Source of the DNA: Myxococcales bacterium
GTDB taxonomy: Bacteria > Myxococcota_A > Polyangia > Polyangiales > Polyangiaceae
Direction of reading: 5' to 3'
NCBI GenBank assembly: GCA_016794345.1
Contig: JAEUKE010000053.1
Coordinates: forward strand, 1 to 64,000
Length of the DNA: 64,000 bases
In this document: piece by piece, positions 18,821 to 28,035 of the stretch
Numbering within the stretch: the stretch's first letter is position 1
How the letters are laid out: each line of letters opens with the position of its first letter
Program-made: the position numbers and the translations under genes
Notes under the pieces: model-generated
Database searches by the model: none
Seen by the model: the letters and a program-made list of their open reading frames with translations, nothing else
Told to the model about the DNA's origin: nothing

Positions 18821-21800
18821 ATGCAATGGCTCGCCGCGATTTGCGTCCGTAGGCCCGTCTTCGCGACGGTCATCGTCCTCATCCTGAGCGTGGTCGGGTT
18901 CTTCTCGTACCTCGGGCTGGGGATCGACCGCTTCCCGAAGATCGACTTCCCCATGGTCGTCATCACGACGGTCGTGCCCGGCTCGGCTCCCGAGCAGGTC
19001 GAGACCGAGGTGACGGACGAGCTCGAGTCCGCGGTCAACACGATCAGCGGCATCGACGAGCTCCGCAGCATCTCGGTCGAGGGCGTGAGCCAGGTCTTCG
19101 TGCAGTTCGTCCTCGAGAAGGACATCCACGTCGCCGCCCAAGAGGTGAACGAAAAGGTCAGCGCGGCCATCAACAACCTGCCGGAGGGCGCCGAGCGGCC
19201 GACCATCCAGAAGCTCGACCCCGACGCCACCCCCATCCTCACGCTTGTCGTCTCGGGCCCCGGCACCGTGAAGGAGGTGACGGAGCTCGCGGACAAGAAG
19301 ATCCGCCGCCAGCTCGAGAGCATCAACGGTGTCGGTCAGGTCACGCTCGTCGGCGGCCGCGGCCGCCAGATCAACGTCTGGGTCGACCCCGACAAGCTCA
19401 AGAAGCTCGGCCTCTCTCCGCTCGAGGTGGAGCGCGCGCTCCGGTCGCAGAACATCGAGCTGCCGAGCGGCCGACTCGAGCGCGGCGACACGCAGCTCAC
19501 GCTGCGCACGCTCGGCCGCGTGAAGTCCGTGGAGGAGCTAGCCGACGTGACGGTCGCCTCGCGCGGCAACTACACGATCACCCTGAAAGACGTCGCCACG
19601 GTGGAGGACGGCGTCGCCGAGCCGGAGTCCGTCGGCTACAAACAGAGCAAGCCCGCCGTCGTCCTCAACATCCGCAAGCAGAGCGGCTCGAACACGGTCG
19701 AGGTCGTCCAGAACGTGAAGGAGCGGCTCACGGACATGACGCCGCTCCTGCCGCAGGGCTTCAAGGTCGAGGTCGCCCGCGACCAGTCCGAGTTCATCGG
19801 CAACGCCATCGCGGCCGTGAAGGAGCACCTCTTCCTGGGCGCGCTCCTCGCGGCCATCGTCGTCTTCTTCTTCCTCGGCAACCTGCGCACGACGATCATC
19901 AGCGCGGTCAGCATCCCGATCAGCATCATCAGCACGTTCACGCTGATGAAGTGGTTCGGCTTCTCGCTCAACACGCTGACCATGCTCGGCCTCACGCTCG
20001 CCGTCGGCATCGTCATCGACGATGCCATCGTCGTCCTCGAGAACATCTACAAACACATCGAGGAGAAGGGGAAGGACCCGATCACCGCCGCGCTCGACGG
20101 CACGAAGGAGATCGGCCTGGCCGTCCTCGCCACGACGATGTCGCTCATCGTCGTCTTCTTGCCGGTCGCGTTCATGGGCGGCGTCGTCGGCCGGTTCATG
20201 AACTCGTTCGGCCTGACGATGGCCTTCTCGATCGGCGTCTCCATGATCGTGAGCTTCGTGCTCACGCCCATGATGAGCTCGCGCATGCTGAAGGCACACA
20301 AGCAGCCGGCGCCCGGGGAGGCCCCACACGGCGGCGTGTCGAAATTCTACGGCTACATCGAGCGTGGCTACATGGCCATGCTCGGCGCGGCCATGCGCCG
20401 GCGCTGGGTCATCGTGCTCATGACCGTCGGCGTGCTGGTCAGCATCGTCCCGCTCGGGATCGCGGCCAACAAGAACTTCCTCCCCGACGAGGACGAGTCG
20501 CAGTTCGGCGTCACCATCCGCGCTCCCGAAGGAACCAGCCTGGAGCAGACGCGCATCATTGCGGCCCGCATCGCCGCCGAGATGGAGGCCTTCCCCGAGG
20601 TTGCCTACGCGCTCACCACCATCGGCGACGACGCCCAGCTGACGCCCAACCTCGCCACCGTCTACGTCAAGCTCATCCCCGCCTCGGAGCGCAAGAAGTC
20701 ACAGCAGGTCCTCACGGTCGACGCGCGCAAGATCACGGACGAATACACGAAGGACTACAACCTCCGCATCCAGGTCGGCCCCATCCCCGCGTTCTCCGGC
20801 GGTGGCCCGGCGGCCGCCATCCAGCTCCAGCTACAGGGAACGGACCTGACGAAGATGGAGGCGTACACGAAGGAGATCATGGAGGCGATCCGGACCACAC
20901 CCGGCGTGGCCGACAGCGACACCTCCCTCGTGACCGGCAAACCCGAGGTCCGCACCATCATCAACCGCAAGAAGGCGGCGGAGCTCGGCGTCAGCGTGGT
21001 CGACATCGCCAGCGCGCTGCGCATCCTCGTCGGCGGCTACGACGTGTCGAACTACGCGGAGGGCGGCGAGATGTACGACGTCTTCGTCCGCGCCATCCCG
21101 TCGGCGCGCGTCGACGTCGAGTCGCTCAAGAAGCTCGAGGTGCCGTCGACCAAGCTCGGCACCGTCGCGCTCGAAAACGTGGTGGAGTTCCAGGAGTCGA
21201 CCGGCCCGAGCCGCATCGATCGCTACAACCGCAAGAAGAGCGTCTACCTCTACGCGAACCTCCTGCCCGGCTACTCCCAGCAGGACGTGCTCGACGCCGC
21301 CTACAAGAAGGCGGACTCGCTCAAGATGGAGCCGGGTTACCAGCTCTTCCCGATCGGACAGTCGCGCGAGCTCGCGCGCGCCGCGAAGAGCTTCCTGCTC
21401 GCGTTCTTGCTCTCGTTCATCTTCATGTACCTGGTGCTCGCGGCGCAGTTCGAGTCGTGGCTGCACCCGATCACGATCCTCATCAGCCTCCCTCTGACCA
21501 TCCCGTTTGCGCTGATCAGCGTCATCATCTTCGGGCAGTCGCTGAACATCTTCTCGTCGCTCGGCATCCTCGTGCTCTTCGGCGTCGTGAAGAAGAACAG
21601 CATCTTGCAGATCGACCACACGATCACGCTTCGCCGCGAGGGCATGCCTCGGCTCGAGGCGATCTTGCGCGCCAACCGCGATCGGCTCCGGCCCATCCTC
21701 ATGACCACTGTCGCCTTCGTGGCCGGCATGGTCCCGCTCGTCGCGTCGAGCGGCGCCGGCGCCGGCACCAACCGCGCGACGGGGTTCGTCATCATCGGCG

Positions 21801-22015
21801 GCCAGACGCTCGCGCTGTTCCTCACGCTCCTCGCGACGCCGGTCTTCTACTCGGTGTTCGACGACCTCTCGTCGTGGGCCAAACGTCTCGTCGCGCGGAT
21901 CCTCGGGCGCAGCGTCCCCGCGGCGGAGCCGCCTTCGAGCGGGCCACGCTCGGTCGGGCCACATGACACCCTCGTCATCGAGGGCGGCGCGGATCGGCGC
22001 GCCGGCGAGGGCTGA
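18821..22015 (+). CDS. RND multidrug efflux transporter (HAE1/AcrB-like)
   Basis: Proton-driven inner-membrane efflux pump of 1064 aa with the AcrB layout: TM1 at about residues 10-30, a periplasmic porter domain, a block of TM2-6 (about 335-500), a second porter domain, and TM8-12 (about 855-1030). The proton-relay pair is present in [13 protein letters not shown] near residue 400, and the second-half Lys region reads [13 protein letters not shown]. The substrate cannot be predicted. It forms an operon with the adaptor gene. The C-terminus has an extra polar tail of about 35 residues. It converges with the next minus-strand lipoprotein gene with only 3 bases between. Confidence 0.95.
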   Translation: MQWLAAICVRRPVFATVIVLILSVVGFFSYLGLGIDRFPKIDFPMVVITTVVPGSAPEQVETEVTDELESAVNTISGIDELRSISVEGVSQVFVQFVLEKDIHVAAQEVNEKVSAAINNLPEGAERPTIQKLDPDATPILTLVVSGPGTVKEVTELADKKIRRQLESINGVGQVTLVGGRGRQINVWVDPDKLKKLGLSPLEVERALRSQNIELPSGRLERGDTQLTLRTLGRVKSVEELADVTVASRGNYTITLKDVATVEDGVAEPESVGYKQSKPAVVLNIRKQSGSNTVEVVQNVKERLTDMTPLLPQGFKVEVARDQSEFIGNAIAAVKEHLFLGALLAAIVVFFFLGNLRTTIISAVSIPISIISTFTLMKWFGFSLNTLTMLGLTLAVGIVIDDAIVVLENIYKHIEEKGKDPITAALDGTKEIGLAVLATTMSLIVVFLPVAFMGGVVGRFMNSFGLTMAFSIGVSMIVSFVLTPMMSSRMLKAHKQPAPGEAPHGGVSKFYGYIERGYMAMLGAAMRRRWVIVLMTVGVLVSIVPLGIAANKNFLPDEDESQFGVTIRAPEGTSLEQTRIIAARIAAEMEAFPEVAYALTTIGDDAQLTPNLATVYVKLIPASERKKSQQVLTVDARKITDEYTKDYNLRIQVGPIPAFSGGGPAAAIQLQLQGTDLTKMEAYTKEIMEAIRTTPGVADSDTSLVTGKPEVRTIINRKKAAELGVSVVDIASALRILVGGYDVSNYAEGGEMYDVFVRAIPSARVDVESLKKLEVPSTKLGTVALENVVEFQESTGPSRIDRYNRKKSVYLYANLLPGYSQQDVLDAAYKKADSLKMEPGYQLFPIGQSRELARAAKSFLLAFLLSFIFMYLVLAAQFESWLHPITILISLPLTIPFALISVIIFGQSLNIFSSLGILVLFGVVKKNSILQIDHTITLRREGMPRLEAILRANRDRLRPILMTTVAFVAGMVPLVASSGAGAGTNRATGFVIIGGQTLALFLTLLATPVFYSVFDDLSSWAKRLVARILGRSVPAAEPPSSGPRSVGPHDTLVIEGGADRRAGEG

Positions 22016-22018
22016 GCT

Positions 22019-22360
22019 TCACTCGGGCGTGACCGTCAGGAAGCAGTAGGCCGGGCTCGCCGTGGTACAGGTGAAGTCGAAGCCGCCCTTCGGCCCCTGG
22101 TACATGCCCGACGCCTTCTCCACGTAGCCCGCCTTCAGGATGGCCGAGCTCGCCTTCGCGTACGCCGCCGGGTCGAAGGGCGTCTCGTAGGTGATCTTGT
22201 ACTGAACGCGGCCCGACCCCTGGTTGATCTTGTCGATCTTGGCGACGCGCTCGGGGCTCGGCGGGATGCCGAACGCCTTGTACTCGTCGGGGATGTCGGT
22301 GGAGCAACCGGCGAGCACGACGGCCAGGGCCAGGAGGCGACGTGTGTTCACGCCGATCAT
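22019..22360 (-). CDS. Small lipoprotein, unknown
   Basis: A 113-aa predicted lipoprotein (lipobox VLAGC, Cys19) that I do not recognise. The mature part is soluble, with a central YKITYETPFDPAAYAKASSA and four residues of Cys/aromatic character near the end (FTCTTASPAYCF), perhaps one disulfide. Start ATG 22360 overlaps the stop of the NHL-repeat gene by 4 bases (ATGA), so the two are co-translated and may act together at the envelope. Confidence 0.65.
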   Translation of the reverse strand: MIGVNTRRLLALAVVLAGCSTDIPDEYKAFGIPPSPERVAKIDKINQGSGRVQYKITYETPFDPAAYAKASSAILKAGYVEKASGMYQGPKGGFDFTCTTASPAYCFLTVTPE

Positions 22361-23841
22361 TGTAGCTCCACCTTCCGGATCCGGTGGTACGGCAGGCCGG
22401 CCACGCCCTCCGTCCCGTCGGCCACGAAGATCGTCAAGCCGTCGGGCGTGACCTCGATGCCCTCCTGGGCGGCGAAGCGGGCGGTCTCGCCGTCGCCGTC
22501 GGCGAAGCCCTCCTGATCGCTGCCGGCCACCGTCTCCACGATGCCCCCGACGCCGATGCGCCGGATGCGGTGGTTGCCGTGGTCCGAGACGAAGACGTTC
22601 CCGGCCGCGTCGATCGCGAGGTCTTGCGGGGAGGAGAACCGCGCGTCGGCGAGGAAGCCGTCGGTGAGATCGCTCGTGCCGTCCCCCGCGAAGGTGGAGA
22701 CCGCGCCGCTCGGCATGTCGATGAGCCGGATGCGGTGGTTGTTCTGGTCGGCCACCAGCACGTCTCCCGACGCGGTGAGGGCGAGGCCGTAAGGCCGGTT
22801 GAAGCGCGCGTCGGCGCCGTCCGCCGCGTCCACGAAGTCCGGGCATCCGGCGAGGCCGGCGAGCGGAGAGAAGGTCGCCGTCGCGGGATCGAACAGCCGG
22901 ATGTCGTGGCGCAAGATGTCGCTCACGACCACGAGCCCGTTCGGCAGCGAGACCAGCCCCCGCGGCCTTCCGACCTGTGTCGCGATCGGGACGGGAATGC
23001 CCGTGAGCAGATCGACCCCCCAGATGACACCGCCGTTATCCCCTGCGTTCGCGCCGTTTTCGTCGAAGTCCGTCTGGACGAGGAGCTCACCGGTCCCGGC
23101 GAAGGCGAGGCCAAAGGGCCTCGCGAACCCCGCGTCCGTCGTGAGCCTCGTCACGTTCTGATCGACGTCGATCACCCGGATGAGCCCGTTGTCGTAGTCG
23201 GCGACGTAGAAGCCGCCCGCGCCGTCCCTCAGCAGGTTGACCGGGTTGTTGAACGAGGCGAACGGACCGTAGCCGTCGGCGTCGCCGGGCACGTCCGACC
23301 CGGCGATGGTGCTGACGACGACGTCAGGCAGGGGGAAAATGACATCCGGGTGATCCGTACCGCCCTGTGGGTCACCGGAGCAGACGCCGCCGCCCCCGTG
23401 GCCGCCTGCGCCGCCGCTTCCGCCCGCGCCGCCCGAGCCAGTTGCGCCGCCGCTTCCGCCTGCGCCGCCCCCGTGGCCGCCTGCGCCGCCGCTTCCGCCC
23501 GCGCCGCCCGAGCCAGTTGCGCCGCCGCTTCCGCCTGCGCCGCCGCTTCCGCCTGCGCCGCCGCTTCCGCCCGCGCCGCCCGAGCCAGCTGCGCCCCCGT
23601 GGCCGCCGGCGCCTCCGCTTCCGCCGCTTCCGCCCGAGCCACCCGTGCCGCCGGAGCCACCGCCACCGGTCGCACCGCCGCCTCCGGTCGCACCGCCGCC
23701 TCCGGTTGCGCCCGCGCCTCCGCCACCGGCCACCGCGCCGCCCGCTCCCCCGCCTCCGTCACCGTCGTCCCCGCACCCGGCGTGACTGCCGAGGGCCAGG
23801 GACAAGATGGCCAGCGCGACTCGTGCGCCCTTCGGCCCCAT
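22357..23841 (-). CDS. Lipoprotein with Gly-rich linker and NHL beta-propeller
   Basis: A 494-aa predicted lipoprotein (SHAGC, Cys23). A long low-complexity linker of GGSGGAGG-type repeats (about residues 28-155) is followed by an NHL-repeat propeller with recurrent blade motifs: PVNLLRDGAGGFYVADYDN, RPYGLALTASGDVLVADQNN, SPQDLAIDAAGNVFVSDHGN. The propeller probably binds a protein or glycan outside the inner membrane; the linker works as a flexible spacer. ATG 23841 is preferred over an in-frame ATG 33 bases upstream because it starts the signal peptide directly. Part of the linker is a 75-base tandem duplication, so its length probably varies. Confidence 0.78.
   Translation of the reverse strand: MGPKGARVALAILSLALGSHAGCGDDGDGGGGAGGAVAGGGGAGATGGGGATGGGGATGGGGSGGTGGSGGSGGSGGAGGHGGAAGSGGAGGSGGAGGSGGAGGSGGATGSGGAGGSGGAGGHGGGAGGSGGATGSGGAGGSGGAGGHGGGGVCSGDPQGGTDHPDVIFPLPDVVVSTIAGSDVPGDADGYGPFASFNNPVNLLRDGAGGFYVADYDNGLIRVIDVDQNVTRLTTDAGFARPFGLAFAGTGELLVQTDFDENGANAGDNGGVIWGVDLLTGIPVPIATQVGRPRGLVSLPNGLVVVSDILRHDIRLFDPATATFSPLAGLAGCPDFVDAADGADARFNRPYGLALTASGDVLVADQNNHRIRLIDMPSGAVSTFAGDGTSDLTDGFLADARFSSPQDLAIDAAGNVFVSDHGNHRIRRIGVGGIVETVAGSDQEGFADGDGETARFAAQEGIEVTPDGLTIFVADGTEGVAGLPYHRIRKVELQ
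23396..23545. repeat. 75-base tandem duplication in Gly-rich linker
   Basis: Positions 23396-23470 and 23471-23545 are the same 75-base unit, differing only at the last base as far as I can read. It is in frame and adds 25 residues to the glycine-rich linker of the NHL-repeat lipoprotein. Shorter repeats of 9-15 bases surround it from about 23380 to 23760. Confidence 0.85.
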
Positions 23842-24011
23842 CGCGCCGAGATGGTCGCATGAACCTCCAACCAATGCGAGCTTGCTTCGATCGCGAGGCG
23901 CGACATCTCGGGACGTGGCCGCACACAGAGCTTAACAGTCCACTAACGAACGCGACGTGAGCTGCGCCCAAGATGCGCGAGCGCGCAAGCGCAGGGAAGG
24001 ACTCACATCGA

Positions 24012-24407
24012 ATGTCTTGTCGCCGCAACGTCTTCGCGTTTCTCGCCTTTGGGATCGTCGCCGCCAGCTGCTCGAACGAGCCGGAGCCGCAGTCGGCGGC
24101 CAACCAAGGCTATGGGGCCGGTTACTCGCAACAAGCCGGTTACTCCCAACAAGCTGGTTACCCCCAGCAGGGAACGTATGGGCAGCAGGGCTATCCGACT
24201 GCAGTGACGACGGCCACGGCGCCCGCAACGGCGACGGCAGCCTCGCCGTCACTCGTGAGCATTCCTTGTCAGGCCGACTCGGGCTGTGGGACCCACAAGT
24301 GCAACCTCACGACGCAGACCTGCATCCTGCCCTGCACCGGAAACCAAGATTGCGCGGCCGGCGCGGCGTGCACGATGGGCGTCTGTATCCCGGGAATGGG
24401 TCAGTAG
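24012..24407 (+). CDS. QQ/Tyr-rich Cys-containing lipoprotein
   Basis: A 131-aa predicted lipoprotein (VAASC, Cys20), not recognised. After the signal comes a low-complexity block of Gly-Tyr-Ser/Pro-Gln-Gln repeats (about residues 30-60), then an Ala/Thr-rich spacer, then a Cys-rich C-terminus with eight cysteines in a regular pattern (CQADSGCGTHKCN, then CILPCTGNQDC, then C-x5-C). Such Cys-rich tails are common on myxobacterial surface lipoproteins. Start ATG 24012 begins the signal peptide. It is divergent from the NHL gene across 170 bases. Confidence 0.65.
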   Translation: MSCRRNVFAFLAFGIVAASCSNEPEPQSAANQGYGAGYSQQAGYSQQAGYPQQGTYGQQGYPTAVTTATAPATATAASPSLVSIPCQADSGCGTHKCNLTTQTCILPCTGNQDCAAGAACTMGVCIPGMGQ

Positions 24408-24526
24408 GCGGTCCTCCGACGTCCTCGCGGTTGAAGGCGTGCGTCTCGTACCAGCACCCGCTCGAGCGGTGGCTTTGGAACCAGAACCCTGGGAACGAAC
24501 ACCGCTCGCGCCGCGTACCAGGCTCG

Positions 24527-25870
24527 ATGGACGAGCGGCATCCCTGGCTCTCGCGCCGTCGGCTGCTCGGTGGCGCTGTATCCCTCGGTCTGGATGCGTG
24601 CGCACCGGGCGGTCGCGGCCGCGCCGCGGGGAAGGCGACGCTCGCCGCCGACGACCGCGTGAGCACGGCGCAAACGAAGCCCGCGCTCGCCCACGAGGGA
24701 CCTCTCATGTTGATGCCTGAGGCGGAGATCACCGGTGCGGCGACGCACCCGAGCGAGCCGTGGCTGGCCACGTCGAGCATGACCCCCCACGGGGAGGGTG
24801 AGGGACAGCTCGTCGTTTGGGATCTGCGCGAGGCGAGACCCGTATCCGTGTTCGACGACGAGCACGGCTTCGGCTTCGAGTCGGACGAGGGGGCGCTCCT
24901 GTGGGCGCCCTCGGGGCGCCGGCTCGCGGCCAGCGCCGGTACCAACGGGGTCGCGGTCGTCGAGGCAGGCAAGCTGCTCACGCTCGCGTTCCCCGACGAG
25001 ACTCGCGATCACCAGGTCCCATTCTGCTGGATGGGGACCGAATCGCGGCTCTACTCGGCGACATCGGACCCCCCGAAGGATGGTGGGCTCGGCGTCGCGA
25101 TCACCGTCGGACCGCCGGACGGAGCCCTGAAGCCGACGCCGGCGGGCGTGCCCTCGCGCGTGCTCCGACGCCTCGTCTACAACGGCGCGATCGGCGCGGT
25201 CGTGGGCGACGACCTCGTCTTTCTCACCGCGGTTGACGTCGACAAAGGCCTGCTGCGCTACGAGGTCCCGCTCGCGAAGGCCTTGCCCAAGCCCACCATC
25301 GGCAGCGTGCCCACGGCTTGGTCGGCAGATGGGCGCCGCGCCGCAGTCGCGGCGCCGGCGGGCGCGGGCGCGAGCACCGTGACCATCTTCGACGGCGACG
25401 ACGGCCAGGAGCTCGCGAGGGTCTCGGTAGCGGGAGAGGTAGGAGCCTTGCGTTGGACGCCCCCGCAAGAGGGCGTCCAACGTGCGCTCGCGGTCGTCAC
25501 GGGTCCGAAGAGCGGGGACCCGCGCCATGTCCACGTGGTGGAGACCGATCGGGTGGTCCGCACGATCGATGCGCCCCTCGCGACGCAGGCGTTCCGGCTG
25601 GCGGATGCGCGCACCGTTGCCTGGTCGCCCGACGGCACCGCGCTCGCGATGCTCTTGCGCGACGGCGCCGTCCGCCTGGTCGACGTGGCGTCGGGTCGCA
25701 CCCGAGCCACCGTCGAGACCAAGGGCAGGCTCGTGGTCGAGCGCCTGAATCGACCCGGGGTGCTCTGGGCCGCCCCCGATCGCATCGTCGGGCTCTCCCC
25801 GAGGCTCATCGGCATCTGGACCACCGAGGGCGAGCTGCTCGCGCATCACGAGGTATCTCGGCGAGGCTGA
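24527..25870 (+). CDS. Tat-exported beta-propeller (WD40-like) protein
   Basis: A 447-aa protein with a twin-arginine signal (LSRRRLLGGAVSL, residues 8-20) and a Cys at 25 that only loosely fits a lipobox. The rest has WD40/YVTN-like propeller repeats: GQLVVWDLREARPVSVFD, ALLWAPSGRRLAASAG, TAWSADGRRAAVAAP, TVAWSPDGTALAMLLRDGAVRLVD. I infer a folded, exported protein-binding propeller; no enzymatic motif is seen. The reading frame remains open far upstream through the previous gene, but only ATG 24527 yields the Tat signal. The pirin gene follows after 88 bases. Confidence 0.68.
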   Translation: MDERHPWLSRRRLLGGAVSLGLDACAPGGRGRAAGKATLAADDRVSTAQTKPALAHEGPLMLMPEAEITGAATHPSEPWLATSSMTPHGEGEGQLVVWDLREARPVSVFDDEHGFGFESDEGALLWAPSGRRLAASAGTNGVAVVEAGKLLTLAFPDETRDHQVPFCWMGTESRLYSATSDPPKDGGLGVAITVGPPDGALKPTPAGVPSRVLRRLVYNGAIGAVVGDDLVFLTAVDVDKGLLRYEVPLAKALPKPTIGSVPTAWSADGRRAAVAAPAGAGASTVTIFDGDDGQELARVSVAGEVGALRWTPPQEGVQRALAVVTGPKSGDPRHVHVVETDRVVRTIDAPLATQAFRLADARTVAWSPDGTALAMLLRDGAVRLVDVASGRTRATVETKGRLVVERLNRPGVLWAAPDRIVGLSPRLIGIWTTEGELLAHHEVSRRG

Positions 25871-25958
25871 GCAACCGCGGAGAGGCGTGCGCCCGCATCA
25901 ACACTGGGTTGCCCAACGGAAACCGTCCCTCCCCTCGTCGCGTAGTAAGCTCTCACCC

Positions 25959-26915
25959 ATGGCGACGAAGCTGAGCAGACGAGCGCTCCTCGCGGCCGCC
26001 GAAGGCGGCGCGCTCTGGATGGCCGGATGCCGGGCGAGCTCCGATGCGACCTCGTCCGCGCCCGCCAGGAGCGCAGAGGCGCGCTCGGTCGCGCAAGTGG
26101 TGCCGGCGCAAGCGACGCGCGATGGCGCGGGGGTCGCGCTCCGCCGCGCCATCGGCTCGCGCCTGTTGCCGCTGCTCGATCCTTTCCTGCTCCTCGACGA
26201 GATCCGCAGCGAGCGCGCGGACGAGTACATCAAGGGCTTCCCCGATCATCCGCACCGCGGCTTCGAGACGGTCACGTTGATGATCGACGGCGCGATGGAG
26301 CACCGCGACAGCGTCGGCAACCAGGGTCGGTTGGTCAGCGGGAGCGTGCAGTGGATGACCGCCGGGCGCGGCATCGTCCACTCGGAGATGCCCAAGCAGG
26401 AGCGCGGCCTGCTCTGGGGCTTCCAGCTGTGGGTGAACTTGCCGCGCAAGCTGAAGATGAGCGCGCCTCGCTACCAGGACATCGCGCCGGCGCGCATCCC
26501 CGAGGTAACCACCGGCGCCGGGTTTGCGCGTGTGCTCGCGGGGAGCTTCGGCGGGGAAACGGGGCCAGTCGAGGGCATCGTCGTGGCCCCGACGATGCTC
26601 GATCTCACGCTCTCTCCGGGGGGCGTGCTCGAGCATTCCCTCCCCGCCACCCACAATGCTTTCGTTTTTGTCATGATGGGCGACGCGGCGCTCGGCCCCG
26701 AAGGCCGCAACGTTGCGGCACGCGAGCTGGCCGTGCTGGGCCCAGGCAACACGCTCGTCGCCACGGGCGGCAGCGAAGGGGCGCGCTTGCTCCTCGTCGC
26801 CGCCGAGCCGATCGGCGAGCCGGTCGCGAGGCGCGGGCCCTTCGTCATGAACACGGAGGAAGAGCTCGACCAGGCGTTCGAGGACTACCGCTCCGGCAGG
26901 CTCGTCGGCGGCTGA
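25959..26915 (+). CDS. Tat-exported pirin-family protein
   Basis: Bicupin of the pirin family, 318 aa. The metal-site motif HPHRGFETVT, then EHRDS and QWMTAGRGIVHSEMP, supply the His/His/His/Glu Fe(II) ligands of pirins. Pirins are normally cytosolic (quercetinase-like or redox regulators). This one begins with a twin-arginine signal (SRRALLAAA, Arg7-Arg8) and a lipobox-like MAGC (Cys24), so it looks like a Tat-exported lipoprotein. ATG 25959 is chosen because the Tat signal begins there. Tat export would fit a cofactor-loaded protein. Function unknown. Confidence 0.82.
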   Translation: MATKLSRRALLAAAEGGALWMAGCRASSDATSSAPARSAEARSVAQVVPAQATRDGAGVALRRAIGSRLLPLLDPFLLLDEIRSERADEYIKGFPDHPHRGFETVTLMIDGAMEHRDSVGNQGRLVSGSVQWMTAGRGIVHSEMPKQERGLLWGFQLWVNLPRKLKMSAPRYQDIAPARIPEVTTGAGFARVLAGSFGGETGPVEGIVVAPTMLDLTLSPGGVLEHSLPATHNAFVFVMMGDAALGPEGRNVAARELAVLGPGNTLVATGGSEGARLLLVAAEPIGEPVARRGPFVMNTEEELDQAFEDYRSGRLVGG

Positions 26916-27029
26916 GGCGCGCCAATCTGCGTCTCGTGGCGAAAGCGCTTCGCCGAGACGTTCGACCGAGCTCGCGTTTCCCGGTCTTTCGCGCCGAGGT
27001 CGAGTCGGATTCTCCGACGTCCCGGGCGG

Positions 27030-27045
27030 TGGCACGACACCTGCT
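27030..27045 (+). promoter_or_regulatory. Possible sigma-54 (-24/-12) promoter
   Basis: TGGCACG-ACAC-CTGCT matches the sigma-54 consensus TGGCACG-N4-TTGCW except for C in place of the first T and has the required GG-N10-GC spacing (GG at 27031-27032, GC at 27043-27044). A start site near 27056 would leave a leader of about 16 bases before the GTG at 27072. Found by eye only; such matches can occur by chance. Confidence 0.4.
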
Positions 27046-27071
27046 TGGCCCGTCTGCCCGGGAGCGACACC

Positions 27072-27992
27072 GTGCAGCACAAACCGATCACAGGTCGTCA
27101 CGTCGTGGGTGGGGTCCTCGAGGATCGATGGCAGCTCTCGGGCTGCCTCGGCGAGCACAGAAACGAGACCCTCTTCTTCGGCACGGATCTCGTCGAAGGC
27201 GGCAACGTCTTCGTGCGGTGCGCCTCGCCGGACTGGCGCGGGACACGCGCCGTCGATCTGGCCGCGTGTCGCATCCTCCGCTCGCTCCCCCACCCGAACC
27301 TGGAGATCCCGCTTGCGTGGCGCGAGGCGACCGGTCCCGACTACGTCGTCTTCCCGTGGCTCCAGGGCGAGACGCTGGCGGACGCGCTCGGGACCGAGTG
27401 GGCGCTCTCGAGCCACCGCGTCGCGCGCGTGTTGGTGGACGCGGCTCGCGGGCTCTCGGCTTTGCATCGGCTGCACCTCGTCCACCGGCACATCTCGCCC
27501 GAGCGTCTCTGGTTCACGGGCGCCAACCGGTCCGTGCTCCGCGTCGCGGGCTACGTGCGGTTCTCGGTCGGCGCCGAGGCGATGTTCCAAGCGCCGGAGC
27601 AGGTGCTCGACGATCCCGCGGGTGCTGCGGCCGACGTCTACGCGCTCGGAGTGGTGGCGTACCGCGCGATCTCCGGCACGCACTTCGCGATCGAGGCGGG
27701 CATGGAGCCGGCGCTCGCCCACCTCACGGCGACGCCGCCTTCGCTCGAGGGTCGCGCGGACCCGTCGATCGCCCGTCTCGTCGCGTGGATGCTCCGCAAG
27801 AACCCGGCCGAGCGCCCGAGCATGGCGCAGGTCGCTGCCATCGCGATGGCCGTCGCCAACGACGTGCCGGTCGATCTGCCCAAGCAGTCGTTCGATGCGC
27901 CCTATGCGCCGCGCTCGAGCGAGTCGACGACGAGGCTGCGCGCCTTGATCGGCGGCGCGATCACCGCGCCGGGTCTGCGCGTGGCGGGCTGA
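27072..27992 (+). CDS. Protein pseudokinase
   Basis: A 306-aa kinase-like fold in which every catalytic element is altered. The glycine loop reads GCLGEHRNETLF, the beta3 Lys is Arg49 (VFVRC), HRD is H138-R139-H140, the metal-binding Asn of the catalytic loop is Arg145, and the DFG position reads A159-G160-Y161. The overall frame is still clear: WLQGETLADAL hinge, QAPEQ (APE), ADVYALGVVAYRAISG helix F and the C-lobe RKNPAERPSM. It cannot be an ordinary kinase; a scaffold or allosteric role is inferred. GTG 27072 is chosen since GGGAG lies 7 bases before it. There is no membrane segment. The DUF4328 gene follows after 43 bases. Confidence 0.8.
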   Translation: MQHKPITGRHVVGGVLEDRWQLSGCLGEHRNETLFFGTDLVEGGNVFVRCASPDWRGTRAVDLAACRILRSLPHPNLEIPLAWREATGPDYVVFPWLQGETLADALGTEWALSSHRVARVLVDAARGLSALHRLHLVHRHISPERLWFTGANRSVLRVAGYVRFSVGAEAMFQAPEQVLDDPAGAAADVYALGVVAYRAISGTHFAIEAGMEPALAHLTATPPSLEGRADPSIARLVAWMLRKNPAERPSMAQVAAIAMAVANDVPVDLPKQSFDAPYAPRSSESTTRLRALIGGAITAPGLRVAG

Positions 27993-28035
27993 CCTCGGGG
28001 AGGACGGGCAGGCCCTCCGCGTACGAGGGCCCACG

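Noticed and set aside
23380..23760. Regular short repeats that could suggest a CRISPR array
   Set aside because: They are in-frame glycine codon repeats with no unique spacers, and they encode the linker of a lipoprotein.
23957..24526. N-terminal extension of the Tat propeller gene across the QQ/Tyr lipoprotein
   Set aside because: The upstream translation is low in meaning and overlaps a better gene; the Tat signal at ATG 24527 marks the real start.
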